DNA from: Conoideocrella luteorostrata
Lineage: Eukaryota > Ascomycota > Sordariomycetes > Hypocreales > Clavicipitaceae
Length of the DNA: 64,000 nucleotides
NCBI GenBank assembly: GCA_032433595.1
Contig: JASWJB010000252.1
Location: 1-64,000, forward strand
Reading direction: 5' to 3'
The notes below the pieces were generated by a model. That model was not told where the DNA came from. It searched no databases and saw nothing but the letters and a program-made list of their open reading frames with translations. Each line of letters opens with the position of its first letter. The stretch's first letter is position 1. Below are positions 11,823 to 24,800 of this stretch, in pieces. The translations under genes and the position numbers were made by a program.

Positions 11823-13915
11823 TCACCTATTCATGTTCCCCAAACGCGTCATACGCTTGTTCATTCGAAGTCGCTGGTCTGCACCAGCTGTGAGACGCCC
11901 ACCGTTTGGAATACCATTCGGGGGTGGTGGATTAGGTCGCCGACCTTGTCCAGGACGAGGTCCAGGTCGTGCAGGAAGGCCGTTAGGAATACGGGCACCG
12001 AGGGCGCCACGAGGTGGTCCGGGTTGATAAGCCTCTTGCTCTACATATGCCTGAGACTGTACTCTCTTCCATGCATCTCGTTCGCAGTAAGAGTAGCCCC
12101 CAACCTCAAAGTAACCATCGGCTAAAGACGTCCCGCAGTCTAGACATCGAAAGCAGCCGACATGATATTTGACCTTCGCCTCGTCTTCAGCAAACCGGCC
12201 TTCAATCCCTCGCCTGCAACTTCCACAGAGACTGTTGTTAAGCTTGTGGTAGTGATGCTCGCAGTAAGGTTTGTCGTTATGTACGTAGAAGACGGACGAT
12301 GAAAATGGTTCTGAGCATGTGTAACAGACAAAGCACGCCTTGTGGTACTTGCCTGTCAGTCTGCCGTCCGCGGAAGAGATGCTCTTACCCGTTATTGCGA
12401 TACCGCAGGCTTTGCAATCGCCCCGAGAGGGTAGCGGAGTCTGTCCACGCGAGTCTTGTCGTCCCCAAGTATCTTGCCGCCAGCCGGTACTTCCAGCCGG
12501 GGAATCATTCCTACGACCTCCATACACGTAGTCGCCATCCTGATATGTGGAAGAATTGTATCTTCCCCGTGAAGGCGGATCTTGTTGAATTTGCGTTGAT
12601 GGTCTTTCAAATCGATCATCTTTGGGAGATATGCCATATGGAGATTCAAACATATCTGGGGCAAATCGATGGGAACTTGCCGCAGCCGAATCAATTCGCA
12701 AATCCTTGGGCGGCTTCAAATTTCCCGTAAATGATTGCGTGCTTTCTGCACCTTGGTTCAGATCGCTTTTATAGACTGGCGATCTGGCGGGGCTGGTTTG
12801 AGCTGTAGTTTGACTGCCGATACTGAAGTTAGAGTATCCAGATGATGCAGAACTAGTTGAAATATGGTATGGATTCCCAACTCCGAACTCCGCGGCTAAA
12901 TCAACAGATGCTGTATTCCTGTACTTGTGTTCAGGTAATAAGCTCGTACGAGGAGGAGGTTTTCGGGAAGTGTCGGGGCCCATGGATTTCTTCCGCTCAT
13001 GCCTGTGCCCATTTGTATCTCGTGATCGATCCGGTCGAGGTCCAGGAGCTGAAGGGGCTCGCTGCGTTTGGGGATAGTCCGTGCTTGGTGATAGCTTCGG
13101 GTATGTTTCGGAGCGGATGAGGCTCCCTTGGTTATTCGATTTCGAGCTGTTGGGTGCTCCAAATCCTTCATATCCATCTTTTTTAGGCAATCGTGGAGGT
13201 GCCGGCATGTCATTTGGGGGGTCCCACTTCTCCAGTGAGTCCTTGCGCTGAGGATAAGCATTCCGGGATATAGATGGCCGCCTGGCAGGATCGAATGGGC
13301 CGGGGATAGAATTGCTCATCTTGTCCAAAAAGGTTTCGCCCATAGATTTGTCCGGTACATCTCTTATTGAGTCATCAAAGCCTCCATAGCCACCTGGCCT
13401 TCTTGGTAGACTGGTGGATTTCGTGCCCTCCCAAGTATCCTCTGAAGTCTTCCTGGACTGGTAGGTTTCGTCTGTCCCCCTGGAGTTCACTTGCCTTTCC
13501 AATGGTACTGGAGAAGCGTGTCGGGACTCACTCGGCTGACTTATAGGTGTCAACTGACCTCTGTGCATGTAGGTATGGCCTACTCACTGTTTAGATTGTG
13601 ATGATTTCAGATATTGAACGGTTGAAGACCTACCTGATGTACCCGTTTCTACAGGAGGCGGGGTGTGGCTATTCTTGGGGTATGGTGGTTTAGTAAACTG
13701 ACTTTCAAAGACATCATTTTCGTCAAGCGGCGGAGATACTGTTCAAGAGCAATCACTATCAGCTCATATTCTGGTAAGCGGCAGGTGCTGTAGAACTTAC
13801 GATCTGCACCTATGCCCGTGCAAATGTGGTCTCCCATCCTGGATATCTCAACCTGATTGCCACATAGCGAACACTTGATTGCCGGCAAAAACGCCGACTC
13901 CCGTGGTAACGCCAT
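11823..13915 (-). CDS. LIM-domain protein, paxillin-like (Pxl1-type)
   Basis: The three-exon model is 13915-13801, 13738-13634 and 13558-11823 (651 aa), with introns of 62 and 75 bp. The second acceptor must be the GAG at 13559-13561 to keep frame. The extreme N-terminus has a Cys/His cluster CSLCGNQVEISRMGDHIC, a small zinc knuckle of the form CxxC...HxC. A long Ser/Pro/Arg-rich disordered region follows. Two LIM domains lie near the C-terminus. LIM1 has C455, C458, H479, C482, C485, C488, C506 and H509. LIM2 has C518, C521, H539, C542, C545, C548, C565 and D568. The tail is Pro/Gly/Arg-rich. In yeasts the related Pxl1 works at polarity and cytokinesis sites with Rho1; the same role here is inferred from architecture. 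Confidence 0.88.
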
Positions 13916-16900
13916 GATGACCCAAGTGCCAGTCACCACGGAGCCTGTTTTCGATCCAATTTGTAACCACAGACCGAAGAGGCACCAACGATTGTATTAG
14001 AAACAAGCAAAGAAGGGAATGGTATTATGGGTGAGGTAAAGCAAAACCAGAGAAGTCTTCGATCCACGTGTTTGCTGAATATGTAGAAAGGCAAGTCGAT
14101 AGTAGAAGAAAGCCACAATATTTCCTAGCCTTTCAAAACGTGGCTTCCGGCCGTGACGTTGTTTCACTGACAAAATCCTGGCAGCCCCCCAAAGATGCGG
14201 CGCATAAATGCGTTGACCAAATCAAAATTGATCAAGGTACCGAGGAAAAAAAAAACTCGAGGTCGAAACAACGAGGCTGATGCTGTTACTGCAACAGAAA
14301 AGGTGGAGGCTTGGCCGCGGCCGTTTCCAATTCTCCGTGGTCAGATGTCCACTTACAGTATGGGATTGAAGAGGACGGACTGGAAGATTCTCGAGCTGTT
14401 TTTTTTTTTCCAATTCACAACGGGCGTGCAGACTCCGCGGCGAAACGGTTAAAGGAAGAAACAGGCTGTTCGATAAAACGAATACTGCGTAAATGCTGTT
14501 GTGAACGGCGAAGAAGCAGAAATGATTCAAAGATCGAGAAACGGCCAGCAGCAGTTGGAGGTGATGCGCATAGTGTCTCAAATGCGGAGAGTTGGTGGGT
14601 GGGTTGCCAGGGGGGCCAGCAGGCGACTGGGTTCTGGTCTTGCTGCGTGTCTTTGCCCGCTGGATTTTCCCTGTCCCCAGACCGTTTCGCCTGGCTCGCT
14701 GTATGGAGTACGCAGTAGTGTGTTTATAGTACTCCGTACTAAAGCACTTCCGAAAGAGTCGAAGTCACAGATCGACCTCGTTGAGATTGCTCCTGTCCCA
14801 AAGTCGGAATCCTGGTAAGGTAGGAAAGAACGATGGGCAAAACAGCAACAGAGAAGGCTTTGTTTCTTCCTAGGTGGAAATTAGCTGTGCGGGCATGTTC
14901 CTCTAATAAAACCGTCCACCCGCTCAGATCCAGTCGGCAGACACCACTCTATGTACTCCGTGCGCTCGCCCGCTCAATGATAAGCGACGGACTGAGGTCA
15001 CTCACTGGATGCGGTCACCTGTGACTGCATTGCGTGGTTGCTATGCGATTAAATTCTATTGCCTCTAGATGCAATCAAGTATTGCCCCTCACCTAGGAAA
15101 CCAAACCAGGGAGAATGAAACCTGGAACAAGCACGGAACATCTTCAGGGCGACCAGAGGCAGGCAAGGAGAGGTTAGTAGATAACGTTAACCCTTTTCGG
15201 AGGTTCTTGGCTGTCCATTATGGTCAAATGCTTGAAACTGGTGCGCGATAACAGCCCGGTGGGTGGCCACTTCTGGTCCCCTTTCGACCAGTTGACCCTT
15301 CAAGCGACTCCCTTCCGGCGTGGTGTGGCAGATTCACACATGTTATTATTGTCTGGTAGTTTCCGAACTGCTAGACATTCCACCAATCCCCGCCTATTAT
15401 TTGCTTTGTTCAATCCTCGCCTCACAAGGTGCCAAATGTCAAGCTAGTATGCTCCGTAGTACGGAGTACTCCGTACTATTATTGCACAGAGATGAGCTTG
15501 GCATTCCCGTCGTTCGAGGTGTTCGTTGTTGCAAGTTTTTTGTTGTGGCATCCAGTGACCAATAATGCCGACATGCAACCAGACTCTACCCCTGGGCAAC
15601 CTCGAGGGAACTGTGTATTGATTGGGCTTGGAACACCGCCAAGCTAAATTATCACAGGAGAAGCCAGTTCGGCCACTCTTCGAGAAGATCTCAAGTCGCA
15701 GTATTTTACGCTCGCACACCAACAATTCAAAAGAGCCCATCATTGCTCCACAAGCTCATTTGCTGCCGCAAGTATGGAGTCCAAGCAGGCAGCCGCATCC
15801 ACAGCTCATTTGATTTTGGATTGATGTCGCAGGTTTCACCCAACGGCACCGCAATACACATGGCCGGCGTACCTTGCACAAGCCTGGACTGGTGGAGGGT
15901 GCCACAACCGAAAGAGGCATCAGCCTGGGGTGCCCTGAGGCTAATGACGATTACCGAAGTCCAATAATATCGGCCCCCCCACGTCATCATTTTGGGTTAC
16001 GGAGTACAGGAGATTGAATGGCAAAGCCACTGGTTCAGAAGTTCCCTTCTCGATAATTCCTTGATTTTTAAAGGAACATTCCAAGAGAATTCAGGCCAAG
16101 AAGGACAGAAAGAATTCCAAACCCATAAATTATCTCCACTGCTATCGCCCTGTTCAAGTGAGTTTCGATCAAGCCTCACTTCTCGACGGAGTACTCCGTA
16201 CGTAGAAGACCGGCCAATCTCATACACAGGTGTCGCCGCCAAATTATAAGCGACCAAGCCACGCAACAAACCTTGATGTATCCCCTTATTGCTCCGTAGT
16301 TAAATCAACATCAGAAGGCGCCCTGTTTGCTGCTAGCCTCGATTCATTGAAGCCGCCACACTGGCCTGACCCAATTTGGCTGTTCGACGCTTGACTGTCC
16401 TTGCTAGTTGACACCGAAAAGCCCATCGTCGAATCCCCTTGCTCAGAAACCGGGCAGGTAATAACGGTCTTGGGCTGGTCATTCATTATGTGGCCTTGGG
16501 GCTGGATCGCAAACCTACCAGCAGTGCCGTAGAAAGGCCGGTAGTCTAACAGAGAACATCCCGTGGCTAACAATTATAGCGTCGCGGACACAACGATGAC
16601 AAAAGGACAGAATACTGTTATTGCAGAGCGTCGCTCTGTAAGTAAACTTCAAATGCCTCCATTGTAGGCCCGGCGTCGAAAATGCCCTTGCACGGGGTAA
16701 GATCCGCTCTTCTTAATCAGACTTGTTATTGCATGTAAAAGAAAACAGCGTCCGCTCCGTTCGATTTTCATGGCCTATTAACCATTGATTAATCATCATA
16801 AGGTCTCCAGCTATGAGTCCAATCTCTCGCCGTCTTATGTAGCTCTTCTTCCCTGTTTTTTTTTTTTTGGTTTTCTTCGAGCGTGTTTATTTCGATCATT

Positions 16901-19248
16901 TTCGAACCAGTACTGAAGCCAGAAACAGCGCTCCAAATCGTATCGCAAAACACGCATTACAATGAGGATGCTGAAGTTGCCATAGAACCACAAATTCTTA
17001 CGTCTAACATGCCTTGCCAAGTCAAATCAAGCCACGGTAGTCGGATGATCATAACAATATTGACTACCGGCCATCACATAGCGCATTTGCGTTGTCCAAG
17101 CTATTGGTACAAAGGTATGATTGAAGGCTCTGGAGCCATGTTTGCAAGCTATCATATTTATCAGGATACGAACAACGTAAAGTTGCTGGTGGGCCATCTA
17201 AACGAAGGTCCATACGTCAGTAAGTAACTTGTGGATGCAATGTTTCAGGGTGCTCGGGAGCATCAGTTTAATTTTCCATAAGTCCAGCCCCGCAGACATT
17301 GAAAGGACAAAGCTCAGTCCAACGCTATGATGCAGAACATGACATACCGTTTCCAAGAGATAAAGAAACACTCCCTTCAAGCAGCGCCAAAACTGCTAAT
17401 CGTGGTTCGAATTACATGTCTACATGCAATCATACCTGAGACGCTCACCAGGGGCTCGTCAGCGTCAAGTTTATCGTTATGGGACTAACATTTCCAAAGC
17501 AAGCCCTTGTCTTCAGAATTTGTTTTGCTGTTCTAGTTTAAGAAGGATCCGTGTCAGTAAGCAATAATTGCATGTCACGCTCATTTGCAAGGCTCTGTTA
17601 GCGTTGAGCCGAAATTAAGAATTCTTCGATAAACCTTTGGGTTGAATGACGGGTAGTCAATCGCCCACCGCTCTTTTTTAGATTTTTTAGCGTGATTGCG
17701 AGTCTCGGTGGCTAGTGGTTTATGAAGCATAACCACTCCATACAGACCAGCTGAACGCGCAGATCCCTCTACGATTCCACTTAGCCATCGTGTATCACAG
17801 GGACTACTTATTATTCCGTACAGCAGTGGCGTGCTCAATTATCCAAGTCAATCCCTTATCGTATTCTGACGCTGGACCTGTCACCCACAGCTAGACGTAA
17901 ACTGTAGTCTGTATCATAATGGGCCTTTAACCACTATGGCAATTTGTATTAGTCGAACATCCGCTTAACATGGCCCGTATCCCGAGGAAATGTTGCAATT
18001 GAATCCACAATGAAAGAGTATGTTGATCGCAGCCGCGCACACCTTGACACTCACACAAGACCTCCTACCTTATCAGGGTTCTGAGAGTTGGGATGATTCG
18101 CAAGAGAAAGTAGCGACACAACGAGCCGCTTTCACCCGGTCTTCTGAATCCGACATGGGCAGTTACTCCGCAGACCGAGCCCATCAATACTAGTAAACGC
18201 CATAATGGGTGTCCACATCTGATAGCCCTTGGCTGTTTGGTCACCGAGGTTTGGTGCTGGCCCACCGCTGTTCAACACCACGCCCAAATAAGCATTTCTT
18301 GCCTGCGGTTGCGGAATGGGGAACTTCTCCCAAGTCCGACGATACCCTGGATTTGACTGATTTACCCCTCCGCGCGTTCCCCCTTGTATGGCAGGTTGGG
18401 GAAAACGTGACAAAATGCCCAGGGTAGTACTCCGTACTTCGTACGGTGTTTCTCAATCCACTTTGAGAGCTTCACTGTTATGTCCAGAAATTGGCACAGT
18501 ATCCAGTACTCCGTACGGCGTGGAATACTTACATGACGAAAAGAGCGGAAGGGCGGGCTAGCTTGAGATTCGGCACGGAATTTGCAGCGATGCCGCAAAT
18601 GCCCCTGAAATTGTTGGGTGCAGCCAGGTACGATATTATGGGACGGTGGCTGGTCGTGTGCTTGTTTCCCGTCACATCCGAGCTAAGAAACAACGAGGCC
18701 AATCTATCATATGCAAAATTTTGGGTCCGCACCTGAGGGTTTTTTCTCTGTTGGTGCAGGCCAAGACTGGTCCAAGCCATGGTTAGTGCGATAGTGCCAC
18801 AATGTGTCGCGTAGTCTGGTTCCTTATGCACAGGAGCCCGCTGCTCACAGCTGGAGACAGCTAAACTGCGAATGGGCAGGTGTCAACCCCACCAAAGCCC
18901 CTCACCGCCCGTTACAGCCGCGGGGCTCCACGACACTGCGAAGGCGGGAGGAAGCCAAGGTTCGGGTGGCATCTATATCAGGTCCACCGCCTGCCCGGCC
19001 ACCTCTCCCACTCCTTTTCACTCTTCAACCACTTCAATTCAAACCTACTTTCACCAAAAATCAATTTCAATACTACCTTGATCCCATCTTTCTGTCTATT
19101 CAGAATCTTTCCGGCTCGTCTTACGGTTCCGGCCAACTCTAGTCCGTAGAACACCCACCACCAACCAAACCTCCCAAGACATTCAACAGATCGAGGCATT
19201 GAACCTCGATCACACAGTCGTCAAGACGTTTTCCAATCTTCTTAACTC
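13916..19248. other. Long divergent intergenic region between LIM gene and INO1
   Basis: More than 5 kb has no recognisable gene. Open frames reach only about 135 aa, overlap on both strands and carry no domain. Several copies of the dispersed TACTCCGTAC word occur (14730, 15459-15476, 15998, 16186-16202, 18428, 18507). Homopolymer T runs lie near 14398-14408 and 16856-16868. The two ends should hold the promoters of the LIM gene and of INO1. Confidence 0.55.
15451..15477. repeat. Palindromic TACGGAGTACTCCGTA element
   Basis: Positions 15460-15475 form the perfect 16-bp palindrome TACGGAGTACTCCGTA, which joins the two half-sites in the opposite order from the 8729 element. An imperfect half-site GCTCCGTAG precedes it at 15451. 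The 14-bp palindrome ACGGAGTACTCCGT recurs at 16186-16199. Confidence 0.85.
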
Positions 19249-19322
19249 GTAAGTGAAATTCTACAGCAACCGTGAAAGGCTCACCATTACGCTTTGCCAG
19301 CAAAGCTAACTGCGATGAACAG
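18990..19322 (+). promoter_or_regulatory. INO1 core promoter and 5' UTR with a leader intron
   Basis: A pyrimidine-rich tract lies at about 18990-19110, resembling the CT-rich start regions of strongly expressed fungal genes. A likely 5' UTR intron runs from GTAAGT at 19249 to AG at 19322 (74 bp), with a GCTAAC branch site 20 nt before its end. The start codon follows at 19475. No experimental start site can be read from sequence. Confidence 0.55.
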
Positions 19323-19474
19323 GATTCACCACCCGTTCGCAGGAGCCCGTTGCTCAGCCGATTCTGGAGGAGCATCGGACTCAATCGAGACCCAGTAAAG
19401 GCAGAGACTAAGCGATTTATCTCATTACTCTGTCCAACGGAATACATACTTTCGCGTCAATACTACTTGTCAAA

Positions 19475-21142
19475 ATGGCTCCTCACGCGCAAGTTACCTC
19501 GGGCTCTACGAACGGGGCGGTTCACGCCAGCAACACCGCTACTTCCACCAACACTTTCATCGTCAATTCCCCCAACGTCTCCTACACTGATGCAGAGATC
19601 AAGTCCAAGTATACCTATCGTACTACCAGTGTCGAGACTGATACCAACGGCAATTTTGTTGCTACTCCCAAGGAGACTCAGTATGACTTCAAGGTCGACC
19701 GCAAGGTGCCCAAGGTCGGCATGATGCTAGTCGGCTGGGGTGGCAACAACGGCACCACTGTCACCGCTGGTATTCTTGCTAACCGCCGCAACCTCGTGTG
19801 GGAGACCAAAGAGGGTCCCCGTGAGGCCAACTACTACGGCTCCGTCGTCATGGCTTCTACTATGAAGCTTGGAAGTGATGCCAAGACCAACAGGGACATC
19901 AACATCCCTTTCCACAATGTCCTGCCAATGGTCCATCCCAATGATCTTGTTATTGGCGGCTGGGACATTAGCAAGATGAACTTGGCTCAGGCTATGGACC
20001 GCGCTCAGGTCCTCGAGCCTACTTTAAAGTCTCTCGTCAAGAAGGAGATGACTGAGATGGTCCCCCTTCCTTCCATCTACTACCCTGACTTCATTGCTGC
20101 CAACCAGGAAGACCGTGCGGACAACGTCATCGAAGGCACCAAGGCCTGCAATGCTCATGTTGAGAAGCTTCGTCAGGACATCCGTGACTTCAAGTCCAAG
20201 AACGGCTTAGACAAAGTTATTGTGATGTGGACTGCCAACACTGAGCGTTACGCAGACGTTATCCCTGGGGTCAATGACACTGCTGACAACCTGTTGAAGT
20301 CCATTGAACAGGGCCACGAGGAGGTTTCCCCTTCGACCGTTTTTGCTGTTGCGTGTATCCTCGAGAACACTCCCTTCATCAATGGCTCCCCCCAGAACAC
20401 CTTTGTCCCTGGCGCTATCCAGCTTGCGGAGAAGTATAACGCCTTCATTGGTGGGGATGACTTCAAGTCTGGCCAAACTAAGATGAAGTCTGCTCTCGTG
20501 GACTTTCTCATCAACGCCGGTATTAAATTGACATCCATTGCCAGTTACAATCACTTGGGCAACAACGATGGCAAGAACCTGAGCTCCCAGAAACAATTCC
20601 GGTCCAAGGAGATATCCAAATCTAACGTTGTTGATGACATGGTTGAGGCGAACACCGTTCTGTACAAGAAGGGCGAGCACCCTGATCACTGCGTGGTCAT
20701 CAAGTACATGCCTGCTGTTGCGGACAACAAGCGGGCTCTGGACGAGTACTACGCTGAGATTTTTCTTGGTGGTCACCAGACTATTTCGTAAGTGGCGCCT
20801 CCTTTTCCAAGCTTCCGCTGTCAAATAGCTAACATGTCTACAAGCCTGTTCAACATCTGTGAAGACTCTCTGCTGGCCTCTCCCCTCATCATTGATCTTG
20901 TCGTCCTTGCGGAGGTGATGACCCGTATCCAGTGGAAGGATTCCTCTTCTGATGGTAGCTACAAGAATTTCCACAGCGTCCTCAGCGTCCTCAGCTACAT
21001 GCTCAAGGCTCCTCTGACCCCTCCCGGCACCCCGGTTGTCAACTCTCTTGCTAAGCAGCGTGCTGCCCTGACCAACATCTTTCGCGCTTGTGTGGGTCTT
21101 CAGCCGGAGTCCGACATGACCCTTGAGCACAAGCTTTTCTGA
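19475..21142 (+). CDS. INO1: Inositol-3-phosphate synthase
   Basis: This NAD-dependent cytosolic enzyme converts glucose 6-phosphate to 1D-myo-inositol 3-phosphate, the first step of inositol and phosphatidylinositol synthesis. The exons are 19475-20787 and 20845-21142 (536 aa, the usual length), with a 57-bp intron. The NAD-binding glycine loop GWGGNNG is at residues 87-93, followed by TTVTAG. Further family blocks are [34 protein letters not shown] and [15 protein letters not shown], the last with active-site Asn and Lys residues. The C-terminus ends in LEHKLF. Codon use is biased to C-ending codons, as in highly expressed genes. CDS1 further right makes the CDP-diacylglycerol that is joined with inositol, but the two are about 10 kb apart and not co-transcribed. 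Confidence 0.97.
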
Positions 21143-21843
21143 GGTAGGACGAGTCTCGATGAGAATGGCCGGACTGGGACACACAGTTTGGACGGAAACG
21201 GAATAAATTGAAATAAAGATGGAAAAAACACAAAACCACCAAAAAAAGTATAAAACCATGCAAACATGTATAAAAAAATAGGAAGAGATAGGTAGCATCT
21301 GCACGGAGGTGCTATAAATACAAGTGTCTAGTCTCTCCAACATCCAACAACTAATTGCCCTTGATACCGAACGTGTCTATTCAGGCACTGATTTGTTGCA
21401 CAGCCGAGTATATGTTCGTGGTCTGTCAGTATGGAGGGCGATGCCGCACAGCTTTGATCTTCACTGGGTTAAGATGATCATCACTGAATTTAAGAATAGC
21501 AACTAACACAGTTGTTGATGTTGCATGAGTAGATTCGTGTTTTGGACTCCCAACGAAAGAGTTGCGGGCCCTGTGCCATTAGAAAAACGCGGGATTGCCC
21601 GCAACGTCGCGCGCCACCAGAACCGCGTCGCGCGTCTTTAGCTCCCCACCACGCACTTAAACACGAAGGGCCACCTCTAGCTATTCCATCCACATAACAT
21701 CTACATACATACAATATTCGAAGCTGCAGGGAATATCGAACCATTCTCCCATATTATTTTATCATTTTGTACCAATATCGATGTTTTGAACCGGCCATCA
21801 ATTTCACTGAACAGGCAGGCTCAGACTGCCATTGAATTCCACA
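21143..21843. other. Intergenic region between INO1 and MRC1
   Basis: The 3' flank of INO1 is A-rich with AATAAA-like words near 21202-21216. The right part is the MRC1 promoter. No further gene is seen. Confidence 0.6.
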
Positions 21844-24800
21844 ATGGTGTCTTCAAGAGGTTCCTCTCCCGCGTCGCGTGGTGGCTCGGCCGAGCCTTTG
21901 ACGCCGAGGTCCAAGATTAGAGCTTTGCTGGCGACGGTTGAAAGCAGCGATGAAGAAGGAGAGTCACAAACAAAGTTGACAAACCCGTCACTCACAGGAA
22001 TTGGGGCGTATAAAACACACAGAAATCCACATTCCGCACAAGATGACGAGTCGGACGAGCCAGATATTATCACCCGGCCAAGAGGCAAGCTTGCGTCGCG
22101 AATGCAGAGCGGTGAGATGACGAACAAGGAATCCAAAAACACTAAATTGGCACTAGAAAGTGCAAGGGAACGTGTAAGAAAGATGTTGGAGCTCGAGGAG
22201 GCGGAACAGAACCACGAAAAGGCATCAAATGGCGATAATGAGGGCGATGAGGGCGATGAGGACCTTCCCGTAATTTCTCGACGCTTAAAACGCCGCGCCC
22301 CAGTCGACGAGGAATCACATAGCACGGAGCAACCTTCGCGGTCCCCAAGCCCAAGCCTTTTTGTGTCGTCGCCGATGCGTCCTTCGCCGACAAAGAGCAC
22401 AGCTGAAAGAGAGGATTCCGACAATGACTTACCAGCATTGAAATCAGACCGGTTCAAGGCTCTTGTCCAACGCAAGCGACAGGAACGTTTAGCCCGAGAG
22501 GCTGCTGAGGAAGCTCGCAAGGCTGAACGTTTGGCCCAACAAGAAAAGCTTGCTTCTGAACTCGAGCAACTCGTGTCAGATGAAGACGACGGTGGCATCA
22601 CAGATGATGAAGGAGGAAGGCGACTTACTCAGGAGGCTCGCCCAACCAGGAAGGCAGGCAGGAAAGCGATCGAAGAGATGAACAGGGAAACACAACGACT
22701 AGCCAGAAGTATGCAGCTTGCGCACGAGGCAAAGACAAGAAAGAAGATTTCTAAAGCTAGCCTTTTTGAACGATTCAACTATAGGCCGGCTGGTGGAATA
22801 AATGAAGAACAACAACAAACCAACAGCTCTAGCCGACCAAATACCCCACGGTCTGATGTTGAAATGGACGATGTTGATACCCCTCCCAGCTCACCACCTT
22901 TGCACCAGGACGGCAAAACTGTTGCTACTGATACGGATGTCGCCATGAGTATGGGCGGTATAAAGTCTCTTGACCATAGGTCTGCAGCCGATGAGGCTGG
23001 CAAGCAACAAAACCCGAAGCGCAGAGTACGGGTGCGATTGCCTGTTATGCCGACTAATTTGGTTACGTTTGACTCAGATGACGACCTCCAGATTACCAGA
23101 TCAACCAAGAACAAGATTGATGCAGTTTTTGACAATATCCCATCCAAGAAGTCCAGTGAATTACATTCCTTACATGCCCTGCGTGCTCTGGCACAGGTGA
23201 AGTCTCCTGGAAAGGACGGCAGAAAGGCTGACAAGTCTAAGATGACTCTAGGGGAGCTAGAAGCCTATTTGCATCTTAAAACCCGGCAACAAGCTAGGCT
23301 GGAGCGTGATCGTCGATTGGAGATCTTGAAGGGACAGGGGATTGTCGTCCAAACCGCCGAAGAGCGAGAAAAGCAGGAACAAGAGGTGGAAGATCTGGTA
23401 GCCAAAGCAAGACAGGAAGCCCAGAAGATTATGGAAGAGGAGCGCGATGAGGCTAAGCGGCAGAGGAAAGAGGACGGCGAAGTCGATCCTCTGGCTTGGG
23501 ATGACAGCGAGGACGAAGAATATCAAGATGCTGCTGAGGAAGCCGATGCAGAGCTGGAAGTATCAGGCTCCGATGATGAAGAGGCTTTCGAAGAAGACGA
23601 AGAAGATGAGCAGGAAGGCCACGCTCTGTTTGAGGAGGAGGCCGACGATGCTGCATCGGCCGATGAACCGGCCGCTCAAGATGAAGATGACGATGTTGAA
23701 GCATACGGGCGGCTAGTTACGAAGCAACGCCGAACGCGAAATACCACTACGGTCTTGTCGGACGATGAAGTTGATGTCGAGGCTACTCCTAGACCAGTTA
23801 AGATGACCACGCAGATGACCCCTGCGGCCCCGAGAATTGCATCCCCCGGTGCGCCCAGCTCGGTCCTGAGATCTGCAAAAAAAACATTTATTCCCGGCTT
23901 GCCTGTTCAAGGACCGGCTGGGCTGGGCCTGACACAAATATTTGCTGGTACCATGGACAGCCAAATGAGTGATTCTCCCACAAATGGACCAACCCAGTCC
24001 ATGATGCCTGATTTCGACCATTTCCCGGACTCCAATTTCTCAGCTACGGCAGATGAGCCATCTCAAGAGATGATTGTTGATTCCCAGCAAGAGAACGCCA
24101 TTTCTGCAACGCAGGGTGTGCAACTTAACCTGTCACAATCCCAAATGCACGGTCTAGGTACTCTAATAGACAACAGACTGGAGACACAAATTTCTGAGAT
24201 GATGGAACCATCTCAAGATGGTGGCCTCCAGCAGCACACTCCTCTCCGCGACAGATTCATGGAGCCGCCTTTCTCGACTGTAGAGACCATAATTGCTGAT
24301 AAGCCGAACGAGGAAGACATGGCGCAGGACTCCCCGCTTGTCCGCAGAGGCCGACTCCGCAGAAGGACAGCCATGTCCATTGCCGAGACTACCGTCCCCG
24401 AAGCTAGCGAAGAGCATACACCAAGCACGGAAGGTGACGCGTTCAAAGCCATGGGCGAGGCTGCAATGAGAGAGAAGAAGGAGAAGAGGCTACGTGTCGC
24501 TGAAGACTTTGACCGCAAGAAGAGCAAAGCCAAGGAGATGTTTGAGGAGCAGGCTGAAGAGTCTGAGGATGAGTATGCCGGTCTCGGCGGCGCAGATGGC
24601 GAGGACAGCGACAATGAGTCGGATGGCTCTGTGGAAGAAATGATTGACGATGCAGCTGGTAATGACAATGACGACCGCAAACTAGCAGCATTTTATGCGT
24701 AAGTTGGCCCCAAAAGTGGCCGTGTGCACCATGGAACAAACACGCCAGATACTAATAACGTAAAAACAGGGACCGAGAACGAGCACAAGATGAACAGCAA

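Noticed and set aside
17390..17430. tRNA-like B box (GGTTCGAAT)
   Set aside because: No matching A box or cloverleaf arms could be found around it.
20207..21343. 378-aa minus-strand open frame opposite INO1
   Set aside because: It is antisense to a certain gene with strong codon bias, which often leaves the opposite frame open. It shows no domain and extends into low-complexity 3' flank.
21804..22601. 265-aa minus-strand open frame opposite MRC1
   Set aside because: Ser-rich composition mirrors the acidic and Arg-rich codons of MRC1; no domain.
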